A stretch of 64,000 nt of DNA from contig JAHLEZ010000026.1 in the NCBI GenBank assembly GCA_020726505.1, positions 682,001 to 746,000 of the forward strand, written 5' to 3'. This stretch comes from Leptodontidium sp. MPI-SDFR-AT-0119 (taxonomy: Eukaryota > Ascomycota > Leotiomycetes > Helotiales > Leptodontidiaceae). Shown here piece by piece: positions 43,270 to 54,454 of this stretch (position 1 is its first letter; every line of letters begins with the position of its first letter). Under the pieces are notes generated by a model that worked only from the letters and a program-made list of their open reading frames with translations, was not told the DNA's origin and did no database searches. Position numbers and translations under genes: made by a program.

Positions 43270-46200
43270 TTTAATAGTAGCATAAAGATCCTCTAAGTGA
43301 ACCTCAATCGAAACCCCTCTATTACCGAAAGTGCGTTAGAAATAGTAATTGAGCTCAAAGTAGACTTAATAGTAATCTAAGAACTATAGGTTACTAACGG
43401 CAACGCACGCTCAATTGCGTACTAGAGCTTCACACAGATCCTCCCCCTAGACACTAGTCTTCGCCCTAGAACGTTAGTCTATGTGTCTAAGGCATTTCAT
43501 CCCCTAGTCAGCCTAGCGACTAGCTCTCCGAGAGACCCCGATCTACTGGCTATAGACATTATAGAAGGAAACACGAAGATCTAACTCCTAAATGTCTATA
43601 ACAAAGTGGACTAAGCTAGAGTCGGCCCTAGGACCCTCGAACGTTGCCTATTCCACTAACTATTATCTATAATCACCGTTCTTCTAGGAGACTTTAATAC
43701 ACACTACTTATGGTGGGATCCGCTAGCTAAGAAAACCTCGGGAGCCGACTAGCTTATAGAATGGTTAAAGCAGCAAGACCTATAGCTCATAAACTCCCCT
43801 AGTACTAGCACCTTCTTCCGGCCTCACCTCGCTAGGGAATCAGTGCTGGACCTCACATTCGCTTCTAGCACCTTAGCGAGCAATATCGAGGACTAGCAGG
43901 TACTACCAGACCTAGGCTCTAACTATTACGGTCTCCTCTTCTCGATTTCTGGCACAAAGACAGTGATGGTCGACAACCTAGTTCAGCCGACCTGTTTCAA
44001 TACTCGACTAGCCAACTGGGACCTCTTTGCCACTTCCCTATAATTAAATATATTAGAGAGTATAGCCTTTAATTCAAACGAGTTAAAGAGCCCGGTCCCT
44101 AGCTGGGAGGATCAGCTAAGTATCCTAGAAGGGAACACGCCTATTATAGCTGTATTAAATAAGGCGGCCTCTGAACTCACAGACGCAATAATTAAAGCCG
44201 CAAAGGCTAATATCCTATTAAATAAGCTAGGAGCGAGGTCTAAGCCATAGTGGAACGAAGACCTCAAAGCGCTTAGAAAATCTATAATATAAAGGCAAAG
44301 AGGCATAACTAGAGACCCTAAGTTAATATAGTTATACCTCTAAGCTAAAAACACTTACTTCTTAGTGATCAAACGCGCGAAGAGGGACTACTAGAACTAG
44401 TTTCTAGAAAAGGAGGACCTAAAGTCGATCTATAAGGCCATGGCTTACACTTCTGACAAGCGGGTAAAAAGAACACCTCCTATTCAATCTGCGCCTACGT
44501 AGCTAGAAGATACATTTGAGGGGAAATACTCTGCCTTCCGAAATACACTATTCCCGCCCCCGCCGAGCGCCCCCGAGCCAAATTGGGAGGACTTCTAATC
44601 TTCGACTAAGTGGGAATGGCCTAACCTTATAAGGACAGAACTAAAGAATGTATACTTAGCTAAAGTCAAAGGGAGAACTCCCGGTCTTGATTTAATTACA
44701 TAGGAAATCATTCTTCAAGCTTATAAAGTAATCCTAGAGGTTTTCTATAGACTATACTCTAGCTTAATTAACATTAGATACTACTTAACGTGTTAGAGAC
44801 AAGCCACAGGAGCTATTCTAAGGAAGTAAGAAAAGCCAGATTACACAGCCCCAAAGGCCTACCGAGTTATCTCGCTACTAAACTACTTCGGCAAAGTAAG
44901 CGAAAGAATTCTAGCTCAAAGGCTCAGCTACTTGGCAGAAACAACCGACCTACTTCACCCTAGCCAAATCAGAGGCAGACTAAAGAAATCAACTATAGAC
45001 GCTGCACTCCTCCTAACAAATAAAGTAGAAATAAACAGACGGCTAAAGCGGAAGACTACTACTCTATTCCTTGACGTTAAAGGCGCCTTCGATTATGTGG
45101 CCAAGAACTAATTACTCGGGATCCTTCAGAAGCTCTAATTGCCTAATAATTTAGTAGTATGGACCTCATTATTCCTTAATAATCAGTCACTTAGACTCTC
45201 TTTCGACGGTCAAACAGAAGAATTCAGCAGAATCGAGACTGGAATACCCCAGGGTAGCCTAATTTCGCCTATATTGTTCTTGATATACATTAGAGAGCTC
45301 TTTCCTCGAATTGCCGCGAAGGTACTCTTATATATTAACGATATCTCGCTTACTGTAGCGTCTACGAGCCTCAAAAAGAACATTAGGATTCTTTAGAGGG
45401 AAGTAGTAAAGATATATGAGCTAGGCGCTAAGAATACTATTTAGTTCGACTTAACAAAGACAGAACTTATGCACTTTACTATAGGAAGAGAAGCCAAGAC
45501 AGCTAGCCTTAGACTTCCTAATAGGGACATTGTAGAACCAAAAGAAGTAGTCAGGTGGCTAGGTATCTAGTTCGACCTAGGCCTTACTTTTAAGTAGCAT
45601 GTGGCAATACGTACGAGCCAGGCCTAATCGGCATTCTAGAGGATGACACGACTAGCTAATACAGCAAAAGGGCTCTCCCCTTTTGCGGTACGACAGCTAT
45701 ACTTAGCCTATGTGGTTAGTGTAGCCGATTACGGCTCCCCGGTTTAGTGGAGGGGACAGGCACAGTTTAAGAAACCCCTCTAGGCCTTACAAAACTTAGC
45801 TCTACGAAAAATCCTAGGGGTGTTCAAGATAGCTCCGATAGTGCCAATGGAGGTCGAGGCAGCGCTACAGCCTCCTTGTGTCCGACTAAACGCCAGTACT
45901 CGAAAATACGCCATTCGTGCACTAAAACTAGCCCCTAAGCACCTGATTAACTAGGAACTCTCAAACCTCCTAACAAGACCTAGTCTCAAGCCAACAGTGC
46001 AACTCGAACGGATTTAGGCCTTAATTCAAGATCTAGTCGACTTAGAGGACCTTGAGCCCCTCTAGTACTTTAAATACCTACCGTGGAACAGAGTAACGCC
46101 GTATACGATCGATATTAGCCCGCTGCCAAAGGAAGTAACTACTCAAATACACAACTCGAACCTACACACAGGCGCAGACGAATTCACGATCTATACAGAT

Positions 46201-47159
46201 GCCTCGTCTATATTAAGGGAAGATTCAACCGGAGTAGGCGTAGGGCTCGTGGTACTGAACTATGAGAGGGGCACCCCTAGAGTAGTCTACAAGAGCATAA
46301 TTAACTTGGGGGACTCCCAATTAGTCTACAACGGGGAGCTAGAAGGGACTACCTAAGCAGTCGAGTACGCTAGTAAGGTAGTTAAGCCAGGCCAGTCATA
46401 CTATATCTACTCGGATAACTAGGCGGGACTCCACCGTCTCAAAACACTATCGGATAACCTGGGTCAAGCTTACTAAATCCGGGCCTTTTAAGTAGCGGAG
46501 CTAGCCAAGAGCAGAGGAGCCTCGATATTAATTAACTGGGTTCCCGGCTATACGGAAGTATATAGAAACGAGCTAGCTGACTCGTTAGTAAAGTAAGTAA
46601 CGACGCTAGCCCTAAATACAAATGAAACTAGCTTTGTAGTCCTCGGCTATAAAGTAAAGTAAGTTAGTACTAGAGAGTGGAAGTCGGCGCTAGACTAGTA
46701 CGAAAAGACGCCTTGCCAAAATGTAACTGCCTATAAGAAGCAATTCCCTTGGCAGCTACGGTCGAAGATCCACCTACCGCCTAGAACTAGAAGAGAGCTA
46801 GCTAGCTCCTTCTTCCAATTAAAGCTAGGCCATGGGTTTATAAGGTCATACCTATATAGATTAGGCCGTGCGGATAGCGACTTATGTAAGTGTAGTAGGA
46901 GAGAGACAACCGCCTATTTACTTTTAAGTTGCAAAGAGACAGGAATAGCCAAGGCGAGGGCCAAGCTACGGGACGAAATGAAGGGAGTAAGACTTAGTCT
47001 ACTTCTCTTAATGTATATAAAAATTGGGATCGAGAAGACGCTAGATTTTCTCAAAAAGACTAGACTTTGTACTAGGAAATAGTACTTAGAGAGAAGGCAG
47101 GATGAGGTGCAAGAGTAGGAGGAGGAGTAAAAGGAGGAATAATCGTGATACCTTCTATA
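43270..47159 (+). pseudogene. LINE ORF2: endonuclease, reverse transcriptase, RNase H
   Basis: One frame throughout. The endonuclease part has VLLGDFNTHYLWWDP (GDFNxH) and ARESVLDLTFAS. Reverse transcriptase motifs are AYRVISLLNYFGKVSERILA, TTLFLDVKGAFDYV, GIPQGSLISPILFLIYIREL, and YINDISLT where the family has F/YADD. Downstream are DYGSPV and LALRKILGVFKIAP. RNase H has IYTDASSILRED and YIYSDN*AGLH, then INWVPGYTEVYRNELADS. A Cys-rich tail (DLCKCSRRETTAYLLLSCKE) follows. The changed YADD motif and many TAA/TAG codons make it inactive. Confidence 0.85.
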
Positions 47160-47316
47160 CATTCTTCGATAATTTTCCTTTATTATAACTAAGGTTATGC
47201 CCTTAATGTCCCCTGGAACGAATTAGTTACCTTTCTTGTACTTTATATTGAAACGCCGGGGTTTATAGCCCCAGCCGTCCTATTATAGTCTTCGACTTAC
47301 ACAGGACGTTAAAAGG

Positions 47317-47341
47317 AATAATAATAATAATAATAATAATA
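47317..47341 (+). repeat. (AAT)n microsatellite, LINE 3' tail
   Basis: About eight AAT units follow the LINE 3' UTR. Simple-repeat tails of this kind mark the 3' end of many non-LTR elements and fix the insertion orientation. Confidence 0.8.
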
Positions 47342-47863
47342 GGCGACGATACAGAGAACGCTTTTGATTTAGATTCAGAGCTCGATTCTTTAGGGGACGA
47401 GTTAGAAGAGGGTGAAGAGACTATGGCAGATGTAGGGGAAGAGTAATGGATTATGTAGTTTAAGAATGGATGCCTTTAAACCTCTTTATTTACACTGAAA
47501 ATACGCGATATTTGACTACCTACCTTTGGAAATCTTATTCCGCCATGGCGATATAACATACGCGAAGATAAGGTGATACAATTGGACCTGGCGCTATGGG
47601 AGAGATGGCGAGTTATACGAGAGTGGCGCTATATGCCAGTCGATACGGTAATCCCACAGCATCTCCTACTTTTTCTAACACTGCAAAATTTGATATTATC
47701 TCCTCAAATTCTATACAGGGTGTATTATAATAATTTAGAGGCTCCTACATTAATTTTAAATCATTTTATAAACTGGTTGTTGAGGAATATTAATATTCCA
47801 GTACTACGGTCGTAACTCGCTTCATCGGTCACGAAATTGGCCGTCCTCGGATAGTGAGTAAAG
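47342..47863. other. no gene recognised; left flank of the copia insertion
   Basis: An 80-codon frame at 47573-47815 (LALWERWRVIREWRYMP) is without a known domain. Sequence resumes at 55461 beyond the copia element. Confidence 0.35.
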
Positions 47864-47868
47864 GGGGC

Positions 47869-48143
47869 TGTTGGGATAGCCTTAGCTGAGGGGCATTCTC
47901 TTACTCTGACAGCTTCCAAAGATAGTCGTCTCTCCTGGCCGAGATGAAGCTTGGTTTCATACCTTGCCTCCTGGTTTCGTACGAGTAATGCTTATACGAG
48001 CTACGGGGTTTAGTACTTGATGTATTTAAGGTAGCTTTCCCTTTCGTACGAAAGGGACACACGGAATATACTTGATCAAACTTCACTTGTTATATTCTTT
48101 GTCACCCTGATATCAGGTATCGGACCTTGGTTAGATACCAACA
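47869..48143 (+). repeat. 5' LTR, 275 bp
   Basis: Begins TGTTGGGATAGCC and ends AGATACCAACA, with TGTTGG/CCAACA inverted termini. It reads the same as the 3' LTR by eye, so insertion was recent. It contains two TCGTACGA octamers. Confidence 0.95.
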
Positions 48144-48192
48144 CTGATCAGTGGTTAAATAACCACAGAACAGTTAGGCAATACTTTTGTAC

Positions 48193-48331
48193 GACGACAA
48201 TCGGAAAGACAGACCGGAGAGGCAAACTGATCAGACCCTGCGTCGGCGACTAGCAGAAGAAGACGACAATCGGAAAAGACAGACCGGAGAGGCAAACTGA
48301 TCGGACCCTGCGTCGGCGACTAGCAGAAGAA
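48193..48331 (+). repeat. tandem duplication in the copia leader, 69-70-bp unit
   Basis: GACGACAATCGGAAAGACAG to TAGCAGAAGA occurs twice, at 48193-48261 and 48262-48331, differing by an extra A and one A-to-G change. It lies between the LTR and the start codon, where packaging and primer-binding signals are expected. Confidence 0.9.
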
Positions 48332-48413
48332 GACGATTCGTACGATCTGAGGATTCACGGAACGCAAACACGACTTGACAATTTTCATTAACCTTCGTAC
48401 GAAGAAGGACACG

Positions 48414-51400
48414 ATGATTCCACCACCAGAGGTCACCTACCCATTGGATACGGAAGCATGGGGGGAACCCTTTGACCTTGCGAACGACGAGCATCAAACG
48501 CTTAAGCGAGTCAATAACCACATTACCTTGGCCCTCGTACGATACCGCCAAAAAGAGTTTTGGGACTACGGACTTTGGGAAGAATTCAAGGAAGGCTTCG
48601 AAGGATGGACGGAAGATACTTTTGCTATCGGATCCCGGGAAGCTGTTAAGGATCTTCGTACATACCTCCTTGATCACGGAGTATGGGTACGAGAGCAAAG
48701 GGGGTCTATCTCGTACGCTCAAACGTTGGCAGATGTTTTGGAAGAGGAAGAACCACATGAGTGGACAGATCAAAATCGAAGGACTTATGCCCAATGGAAA
48801 TCCCAAGGGCAAGACAGAAACCGGCAAGGTACTCCGACTTCAACTGTACAAAGCGAACCACCAGCGAGACACGCTATTTCGGACAATTCCAGAGATTCTC
48901 CAATCGTACGAACTCAAGAGGCAGAGGACCCACTCTCAGAGCCAATTCAAACAACTCAGCGACAGCCTCAAACGTCTGGACAATATCTGAGTCCTCCGCC
49001 CCATGTCGTTTTGAACGAGAACACGGTTAGTTCTGACCGGACTTCGTACGCAAATCTGGCAAAGTCTTTATCACCAGACAGAGGTCAAACAGCCAAACAA
49101 CGCTACCCAGCGTACGAACGTTTCAGTCCTACGCCACATCCGGCCTTAGACAACAACCTTCCAAGTCGGGACCAAGCCTACGAAACCGTCGAACGACCAC
49201 TGAGACAACATTCGTACGAAGATGATCCACCGACCCCGAGAGCTCCTCCGCCGGAACCGACCGTATCGTATGAGTCTCGGACAATCATCCCGAACTCACG
49301 GTTGTTAACGGACCTAATGAAGGTTTATAGCAATGAGAGCCGGAAGTACGGCGGAGAGCAGTACGATATCCTAGATATTCGTCTCCAGGTCTTCTTCGAC
49401 TGTTGTACGAAGATCGGAATCTCAAGTGACCAGTACCACCTAGCATTCTCGATTATGCTAAAAGGACGAGCAGCGGATTTCTATTACGACAAGATTGCAG
49501 GACGTTCGTACGATTTCCCTACAATGATTCGTATGACCCGGAATCACTTTGAGACTGAGGAGAATCAGCAAAAGTACTTGTCTGAGTGGAGAGAGACTAC
49601 ATTAATCTCTACGATTGCAAAGAACCCAGAGAAGTCTCGGTTAGAATGCTTGGAAATTATGTTTGATTCTCTTCGTACGGCGCAACGCGGCCTATCAAGG
49701 GAATACCAGACAGAGCATAATCTTCGCGATCAAGTGCTAAACGCATGTCGTGGAGTAGAAGAGTGTAGTCTAGCACTATATAAGCCTGCACAGACATTTG
49801 AAGGGCTATGCGCAGACTTACGGTCTGCAATTGCTACAGCCGTACGAACGAGGGAGGTTGGCACTTACCTACAGAATCGTTCGTACGATCATGATCACAA
49901 CTTAGTAGAGAGACAATTCTACGGGAAGGCACGACGATTTCCGGATCGCACAGCACCAAACCAGTTCCAGAAGAGGACTTTTCGTCCAAGGAACCCTTCT
50001 AATGATCGTACGAATAGGAAATGTATTGTTTGTAAGAAGGAAGGTTGCTGGTCAACAGATCATCCGGAGGCAGAGCAGAAAGCCGCGTGGGCGAAGGTCA
50101 AGAATCACCTAATGACCGAGTTCAATGGATCCGAGGAAGCAACTCAGGCTTTCTTAAGCTCGTACGAAGATTTCCCAAGGGAATTTGATTGTACGACAAT
50201 AAAAGAAGTGCCAGAGGATACAGAGGAATGGAAGGACGAAGATGAGCCAGAAGGATTCTTTACGGAGTACGGGGAAGTCGACGGACGACAAATGATCCAA
50301 GTTCTAAACGACGAATCGACAAAACACGCCTTTTTGCAACGAGACCCGACGAAGCATTCGTACGAAGGCGAGGTATTCGTCATTGGAGACAGATATTCGT
50401 CCGAAGTCTTCCAAGGGATTATGCCAGACAGCGGTGCTGCCGGAATCTCTACCGCAGGAAAGCAACAAGTCCAAGCACTTCTGAAGCTTGACCCGTCGCT
50501 AGAAGTTGATCGTACGAGCAGCCAAACGCATACGATTCGATTTGGCAAAGGAGTAGCAGAATCAGAGGGATCGATACTCGTACGAACACCCATCGGGCAA
50601 GTGAGGTTCTGGATTGTTCCGACAAATACCCCGTTCCTGTTATGTATTCAAGATATGGACTCCCTCGGTGTACGATTAGACAACCTTCAGAATATTATGA
50701 TTCAAGGGGATAAGAGAATTCCGATCGTACGAAAATGGGGACATCCATGGATGATGATTCATACGATGAAAGACACGTTCATGTACCAGCACTTCACGGA
50801 AACAGAGCTTAGGCAACTCCATCGACGCTTTGGACATCCTTCAGTTGAGAAACTGTACCGCGTTCTTCAGCGAGCAGGACACGAGGAAACAAACCTTCGT
50901 ACGATTGAGAAGATCTCAAAGTTCTGCGAACAGTGTCAGCTTCATACGAAGAACCCAGGTCGATTCAGATTCTCTTTAAAAGACGATATCGAATTCAATT
51001 TCTCTGTAATCGTGGATATTTTATATCTTTCAGGAGCAGCAGTCCTTCAAGCAGTTGACGAGGCAACCGGCTTTAATGCCGCTCGATTCCTAAAGGATAA
51101 TTCAGCGAAGACAACGTGGATTACGCTTCGTACGTGTTGGATCGATACTTACCTTGGACCCCCGGATTACTTCGTACACGATGCCGGGACGAACTTCGCA
51201 TCATCAGAATTCAGAGCAAATGCTCGTACGATGAACGTCGATGTAAAGGAAGTCCCAGTCGAGGCACATCAGAGTGTCGGGAAGGTTGAGCGGTATCACG
51301 CCCCTTTACGCCGATCGTACGAGATCATCTGGGACGAGACGAGAAGCGAAAACCTGGCAAAAGAAGTAGTCCTTCAAATGGCCGTGAAAGCCGTGAACGA

Positions 51401-53549
51401 TACGGCTGGTCCAAACGGACTGATTCCAACACTTCTAGTTTTCGGAGCATATCCTAGACTTTCGTACGAAGACCCACCATCTGCGGATATGCTTACTAGA
51501 GCAAGGGCAGTTCGGATAGCAATGACGGAATTGCGAAAGATTCAAGCCGTACGAAAGATCAAAGATGCTCAGAGTATAAGGAACGGCCCTGATATTACCG
51601 AGACCGTACGACTTCCATTACAATCTTCAGTGAAAGTATGGCGGGAGAAAAAGGGATGGACAGGCCCGTTTTCGTTATTATCGGTCACGGGGAAAGAGTG
51701 TGTTGTTCAATTGCCTTCAGGACCGACTTCCTTTCGTACGACGGTGGTTAAGCCGTTTTACACGGAAGAAATCGCCGAGGCCCCGGAGGACCGTGTACGA
51801 TCAGACCAGGTGTCTCCTTCAGTACGGCCAGTTGTCTTGATTCCGTTTAAGACAAAGCAGGAACTCGAGAAGGGACTTGTACGATCACCAGAAGTTTTCC
51901 TGACTCGGAAAGAACAATCCGACTTAGACCTATCTCGTACGATGCGAGCAGCAGGGAAGATCACCAGCCCTGGTCTTCCATTTGAAGAATCTCAACAAAA
52001 GGAGATTGATAGCTTGATTGCTCGAGGCGTATTTGAGTTCGTACGATACGACCCAAGGCAACATCGCGGACGGATCTTTAATTCCCGGCTTGTTAATGAA
52101 ATCAAAGGGAAGACAACTGAAGCTCCGTACGAGAAATCCAGACTCGTGATCCAAGCGTATAATGACGCGGGAAAGGAACAGATCCTCACTCAGTCTCCGA
52201 CGATTCAACGGATCAGTCAGCGACTAATTCTGGCACTCTATCCGTCACTCGTACGAAAAGGGTTATCGATCTTTATTCGGGATATTACTCAGGCGTATGT
52301 CCAGTCGACAACTTTTCTGAATCGTACGATCTATGCGAGACTGCCAAAGCAAATTGCCAGCAACTACTCGCCGGATACAATCATGCTCGTACGAAAGCCA
52401 TTATACGGTATCCCGGAATCAGGAACACACTGGTGGGGGACGTACGACACACATCATAAGGTCAAGTTGCATATGGAAACGTCTTCGTACGATCCATGCC
52501 TTCTGATTACTCAACCAGGAATGCCGTTTGGAGTAGTTGGAATGCAAACGGACGATACCCTGATCTTGGCTACTAACGAGTTCCAAGAGAAGGAGGAGAA
52601 AGAACTCGGGATTGCCGGTTTCTCTGCAAAACCGAAGGATCGTTTATCGTACGAATCACCCCTCGCGTTCAACGGATGTATCGTGCATGATCGAAAGGAC
52701 TTCGTCCAAATCCTTCAGAAAGGGCAAGGCGAGAAGTTAGCTGAAGTTGACTTAAGAGCACCGGACCGTACGAACCAGTATCGGGAACAACGGGCTCGAG
52801 GGGCATATATCGCAACTTTATGCCAACCTGAAGCTTCGTACGACCTATCAGTTGCGGCTCAATTCCAAGAACCAGAGGATACCGACGTAAAGAACTTGAA
52901 TAAGCGCATTCAGTGGCAGATTCAAAACATCGGACGAGGATTAAACTATATTCCTTTGGACTTACATCGTACGAAGTTATTTGTTTTTGTCGACGGATCC
53001 TTTGCGAATAACAAGGACTTAAGTTCCCAGCTTGGATACGTAATGATTCTCGGCACGGAGGACGACGACCCCGATTCGAACGATCAAGACTCGTTTCTTC
53101 TTTCTGGAAATCTATTTCATTGGAGTAGTACGAAGAGCAAACGAGTAACACGAAGTGTCTTAGCTTCCGAGATTTACGGTATGGTTAACGGGGTTGATAT
53201 GGCAATCGCGGTGAAGAGTACGATCGATATTATCACGTCGCGGCTTGAGATACCAGCGATCCCAATCGTTGTTTGTACAGACTCGTTCTCGCTGTACGAA
53301 TGCCTCGTGAAGCTTGGCACTACGAAAGAGAAGCGGCTAATGATCGATATCATGGCTTTGCGTCAATCGTACGAACGACGAGAACTTGCAGAAATCCGAT
53401 GGATCAATGGTCAAGACAACCCGGCGGATGCGATGACGAAGTCAAACCCGAACAAAAGCTTGGAAAAGCTGATTGATAATAATCAGATTGTAGTACGAGT
53501 AGAAGGATGGGTTAAGAGGGAAAAGAAAGTAGAGCCAGGGGAGGAATAA
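48414..53549 (+). CDS. copia gag-pol polyprotein, 1711 aa, intact
   Basis: The start chosen is ATG 48414 (MIPPPEVTYPLDTEAW); the open frame extends slightly further upstream from a non-ATG codon. Gag covers about residues 1-520. A zinc knuckle-like CIVCKKEGCWSTDH is near 538. The aspartic protease has MPDSGAAGIS near 672. Integrase has its HHCC zinc site (HRRFGHPSVEKLYRVL; CEQCQLH) near 802 and a D-D-E triad in VDILYL, HDAGTNF and VERYHAPL. Reverse transcriptase spans about 1200-1390 (SRLVIQAYND, DITQAYVQS, LYGIPESG) with QTDDT as the catalytic pair. RNase H has VFVDGSFAN near 1524 and TDSFSLYE near 1622, then NPADAMTK. No stop or frameshift separates gag and pol, so processing must be by the protease alone. 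Repeated SYE, RT and VR dipeptides reflect the TCGTACGA words in the DNA. Confidence 0.95.
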   Translation: MIPPPEVTYPLDTEAWGEPFDLANDEHQTLKRVNNHITLALVRYRQKEFWDYGLWEEFKEGFEGWTEDTFAIGSREAVKDLRTYLLDHGVWVREQRGSISYAQTLADVLEEEEPHEWTDQNRRTYAQWKSQGQDRNRQGTPTSTVQSEPPARHAISDNSRDSPIVRTQEAEDPLSEPIQTTQRQPQTSGQYLSPPPHVVLNENTVSSDRTSYANLAKSLSPDRGQTAKQRYPAYERFSPTPHPALDNNLPSRDQAYETVERPLRQHSYEDDPPTPRAPPPEPTVSYESRTIIPNSRLLTDLMKVYSNESRKYGGEQYDILDIRLQVFFDCCTKIGISSDQYHLAFSIMLKGRAADFYYDKIAGRSYDFPTMIRMTRNHFETEENQQKYLSEWRETTLISTIAKNPEKSRLECLEIMFDSLRTAQRGLSREYQTEHNLRDQVLNACRGVEECSLALYKPAQTFEGLCADLRSAIATAVRTREVGTYLQNRSYDHDHNLVERQFYGKARRFPDRTAPNQFQKRTFRPRNPSNDRTNRKCIVCKKEGCWSTDHPEAEQKAAWAKVKNHLMTEFNGSEEATQAFLSSYEDFPREFDCTTIKEVPEDTEEWKDEDEPEGFFTEYGEVDGRQMIQVLNDESTKHAFLQRDPTKHSYEGEVFVIGDRYSSEVFQGIMPDSGAAGISTAGKQQVQALLKLDPSLEVDRTSSQTHTIRFGKGVAESEGSILVRTPIGQVRFWIVPTNTPFLLCIQDMDSLGVRLDNLQNIMIQGDKRIPIVRKWGHPWMMIHTMKDTFMYQHFTETELRQLHRRFGHPSVEKLYRVLQRAGHEETNLRTIEKISKFCEQCQLHTKNPGRFRFSLKDDIEFNFSVIVDILYLSGAAVLQAVDEATGFNAARFLKDNSAKTTWITLRTCWIDTYLGPPDYFVHDAGTNFASSEFRANARTMNVDVKEVPVEAHQSVGKVERYHAPLRRSYEIIWDETRSENLAKEVVLQMAVKAVNDTAGPNGLIPTLLVFGAYPRLSYEDPPSADMLTRARAVRIAMTELRKIQAVRKIKDAQSIRNGPDITETVRLPLQSSVKVWREKKGWTGPFSLLSVTGKECVVQLPSGPTSFRTTVVKPFYTEEIAEAPEDRVRSDQVSPSVRPVVLIPFKTKQELEKGLVRSPEVFLTRKEQSDLDLSRTMRAAGKITSPGLPFEESQQKEIDSLIARGVFEFVRYDPRQHRGRIFNSRLVNEIKGKTTEAPYEKSRLVIQAYNDAGKEQILTQSPTIQRISQRLILALYPSLVRKGLSIFIRDITQAYVQSTTFLNRTIYARLPKQIASNYSPDTIMLVRKPLYGIPESGTHWWGTYDTHHKVKLHMETSSYDPCLLITQPGMPFGVVGMQTDDTLILATNEFQEKEEKELGIAGFSAKPKDRLSYESPLAFNGCIVHDRKDFVQILQKGQGEKLAEVDLRAPDRTNQYREQRARGAYIATLCQPEASYDLSVAAQFQEPEDTDVKNLNKRIQWQIQNIGRGLNYIPLDLHRTKLFVFVDGSFANNKDLSSQLGYVMILGTEDDDPDSNDQDSFLLSGNLFHWSSTKSKRVTRSVLASEIYGMVNGVDMAIAVKSTIDIITSRLEIPAIPIVVCTDSFSLYECLVKLGTTKEKRLMIDIMALRQSYERRELAEIRWINGQDNPADAMTKSNPNKSLEKLIDNNQIVVRVEGWVKREKKVEPGEE

Positions 53550-53919
53550 CATCGTACGATACGATGATTTCATTTGTCAAATGCGTGTTTTTCATTTCAT
53601 TTCAGTCACTCATTTGAATACCGTACGAAACGATGGTTATGCATTTCTCGACCAAACAAATAATATCTAATACGACGATCGACTACCTAACGACCAACTG
53701 TCCAACGATAATCCAACAACGAATCGATTAAGGGAAATCTCCATTGGTTTCCTTCGTACAGGCTCCTGTACGAAGTACTTATCCCAAGCACCGCGCAAAG
53801 GTTGAAGATGAGCTTGAGTCCATTCACTTGAAGGGAGCCTCCGTACGATGCCCAGAAGCTTGGCTGTGAGAAGGAATTGTGCTTGCAAACAAAAGGGAAC
53901 ACAAAAGATACGTACGAAG
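53550..53919. other. copia segment downstream of pol
   Basis: Untranslated on the sense strand as far as can be seen; it contains further TCGTACGA-like words (53551, 53622, 53842). Confidence 0.5.
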
Positions 53920-54454
53920 TTACAAGACAATCGGAGCATCTCTGGACCCATCTTCTATCAAGCCCCTTCGTACAGGTCCAGCAATGAGTCCCTGTGGTGC
54001 CCTCCGCACAGCAACCACTTGAACTTCGTCACTCTCGTTTCCTGAACCTCCGTCTTCGGACGATGAGTCCTCAGGAGGGGGATTACAACGAGCGGCATGA
54101 TCTCGCCACTTGCAGTTACCACAGCTATCCCCGAAATGACCTTGAACCGAAGCACAGTCAGGGAAAGGCGTTAAGCCACGCCGGGAACATTCAGCACAAG
54201 GAACAGCTCGGACAACACCTCTCGATTGAATCAAGAGGGCATTGACGTACGAAGGCCGATGTGTCATAAGCTGCTGGGGTGTGATGCGCCCTTGTACGAA
54301 GGCGACATCACGTCCTGGCATGGCCAAGACTGTTTGTTGCAACGCATTATGACACAACGGGCCCAGCTGCTGCCCGCCGATAATGAGCATGGGATGGGCG
54401 TTGGCGTTGGCAGCAGCCAGCGCGGCATTGACGGCGTTGAAGAGAACAAGGGCC
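53920..54454 (-). CDS. antisense Cys-rich ORF (DUF3716-like) inside the copia element
   Basis: On the minus strand the frame reads ALVLFNAVNAALAAANANAH from an acceptor (GTATAG) at 54455, then MLIIGGQQLGPLCHNALQQ from ATG 54390. It continues VPCAECSRRGLTPFPDC and FGDSCGNCKWRDHAARC, ending in an acidic Ser-rich tail (SSSEDGGSGNESDE) and IVL before the stop at 53920. C-x2-C, a C and C-x2-C-x8-C in this spacing resemble the small fungal domain DUF3716. Upstream on the same strand, exon-like stretches end in consensus donors (AACA|GTAAGT at about 54867; CAG|GTGAGT near 54673) and encode poly-Gln and poly-Thr. The gene therefore seems spliced and transcribed opposite to gag-pol. The function is unknown; antisense control of the element or silencing avoidance is speculation. 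Confidence 0.55.

Larger units (their letters stand above)
41690..47341 (+). mobile_element. near full-length Tad1-like LINE, inactivated by TAA/TAG codons
   Basis: This element has ORF1 (frame from 41738), an ORF2 with endonuclease, reverse transcriptase and RNase H, a short 3' UTR and a 3' (AAT)n tail at 47317-47341. Both ORFs can be read almost without a frame change through dozens of stops, and the stops are TAA or TAG. That is the pattern left by RIP (CAA, CAG and TGG converted). The interior is AT-biased and rich in TA dinucleotides. The 5' boundary near 41690 is approximate. Confidence 0.85.

Noticed and set aside
48414..53549. Short frames opposite or inside gag-pol
   Set aside because: They overlap an intact 1711-aa polyprotein and show no domains; they are shadows. 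Only the frame beyond pol (53920-54454) was kept.
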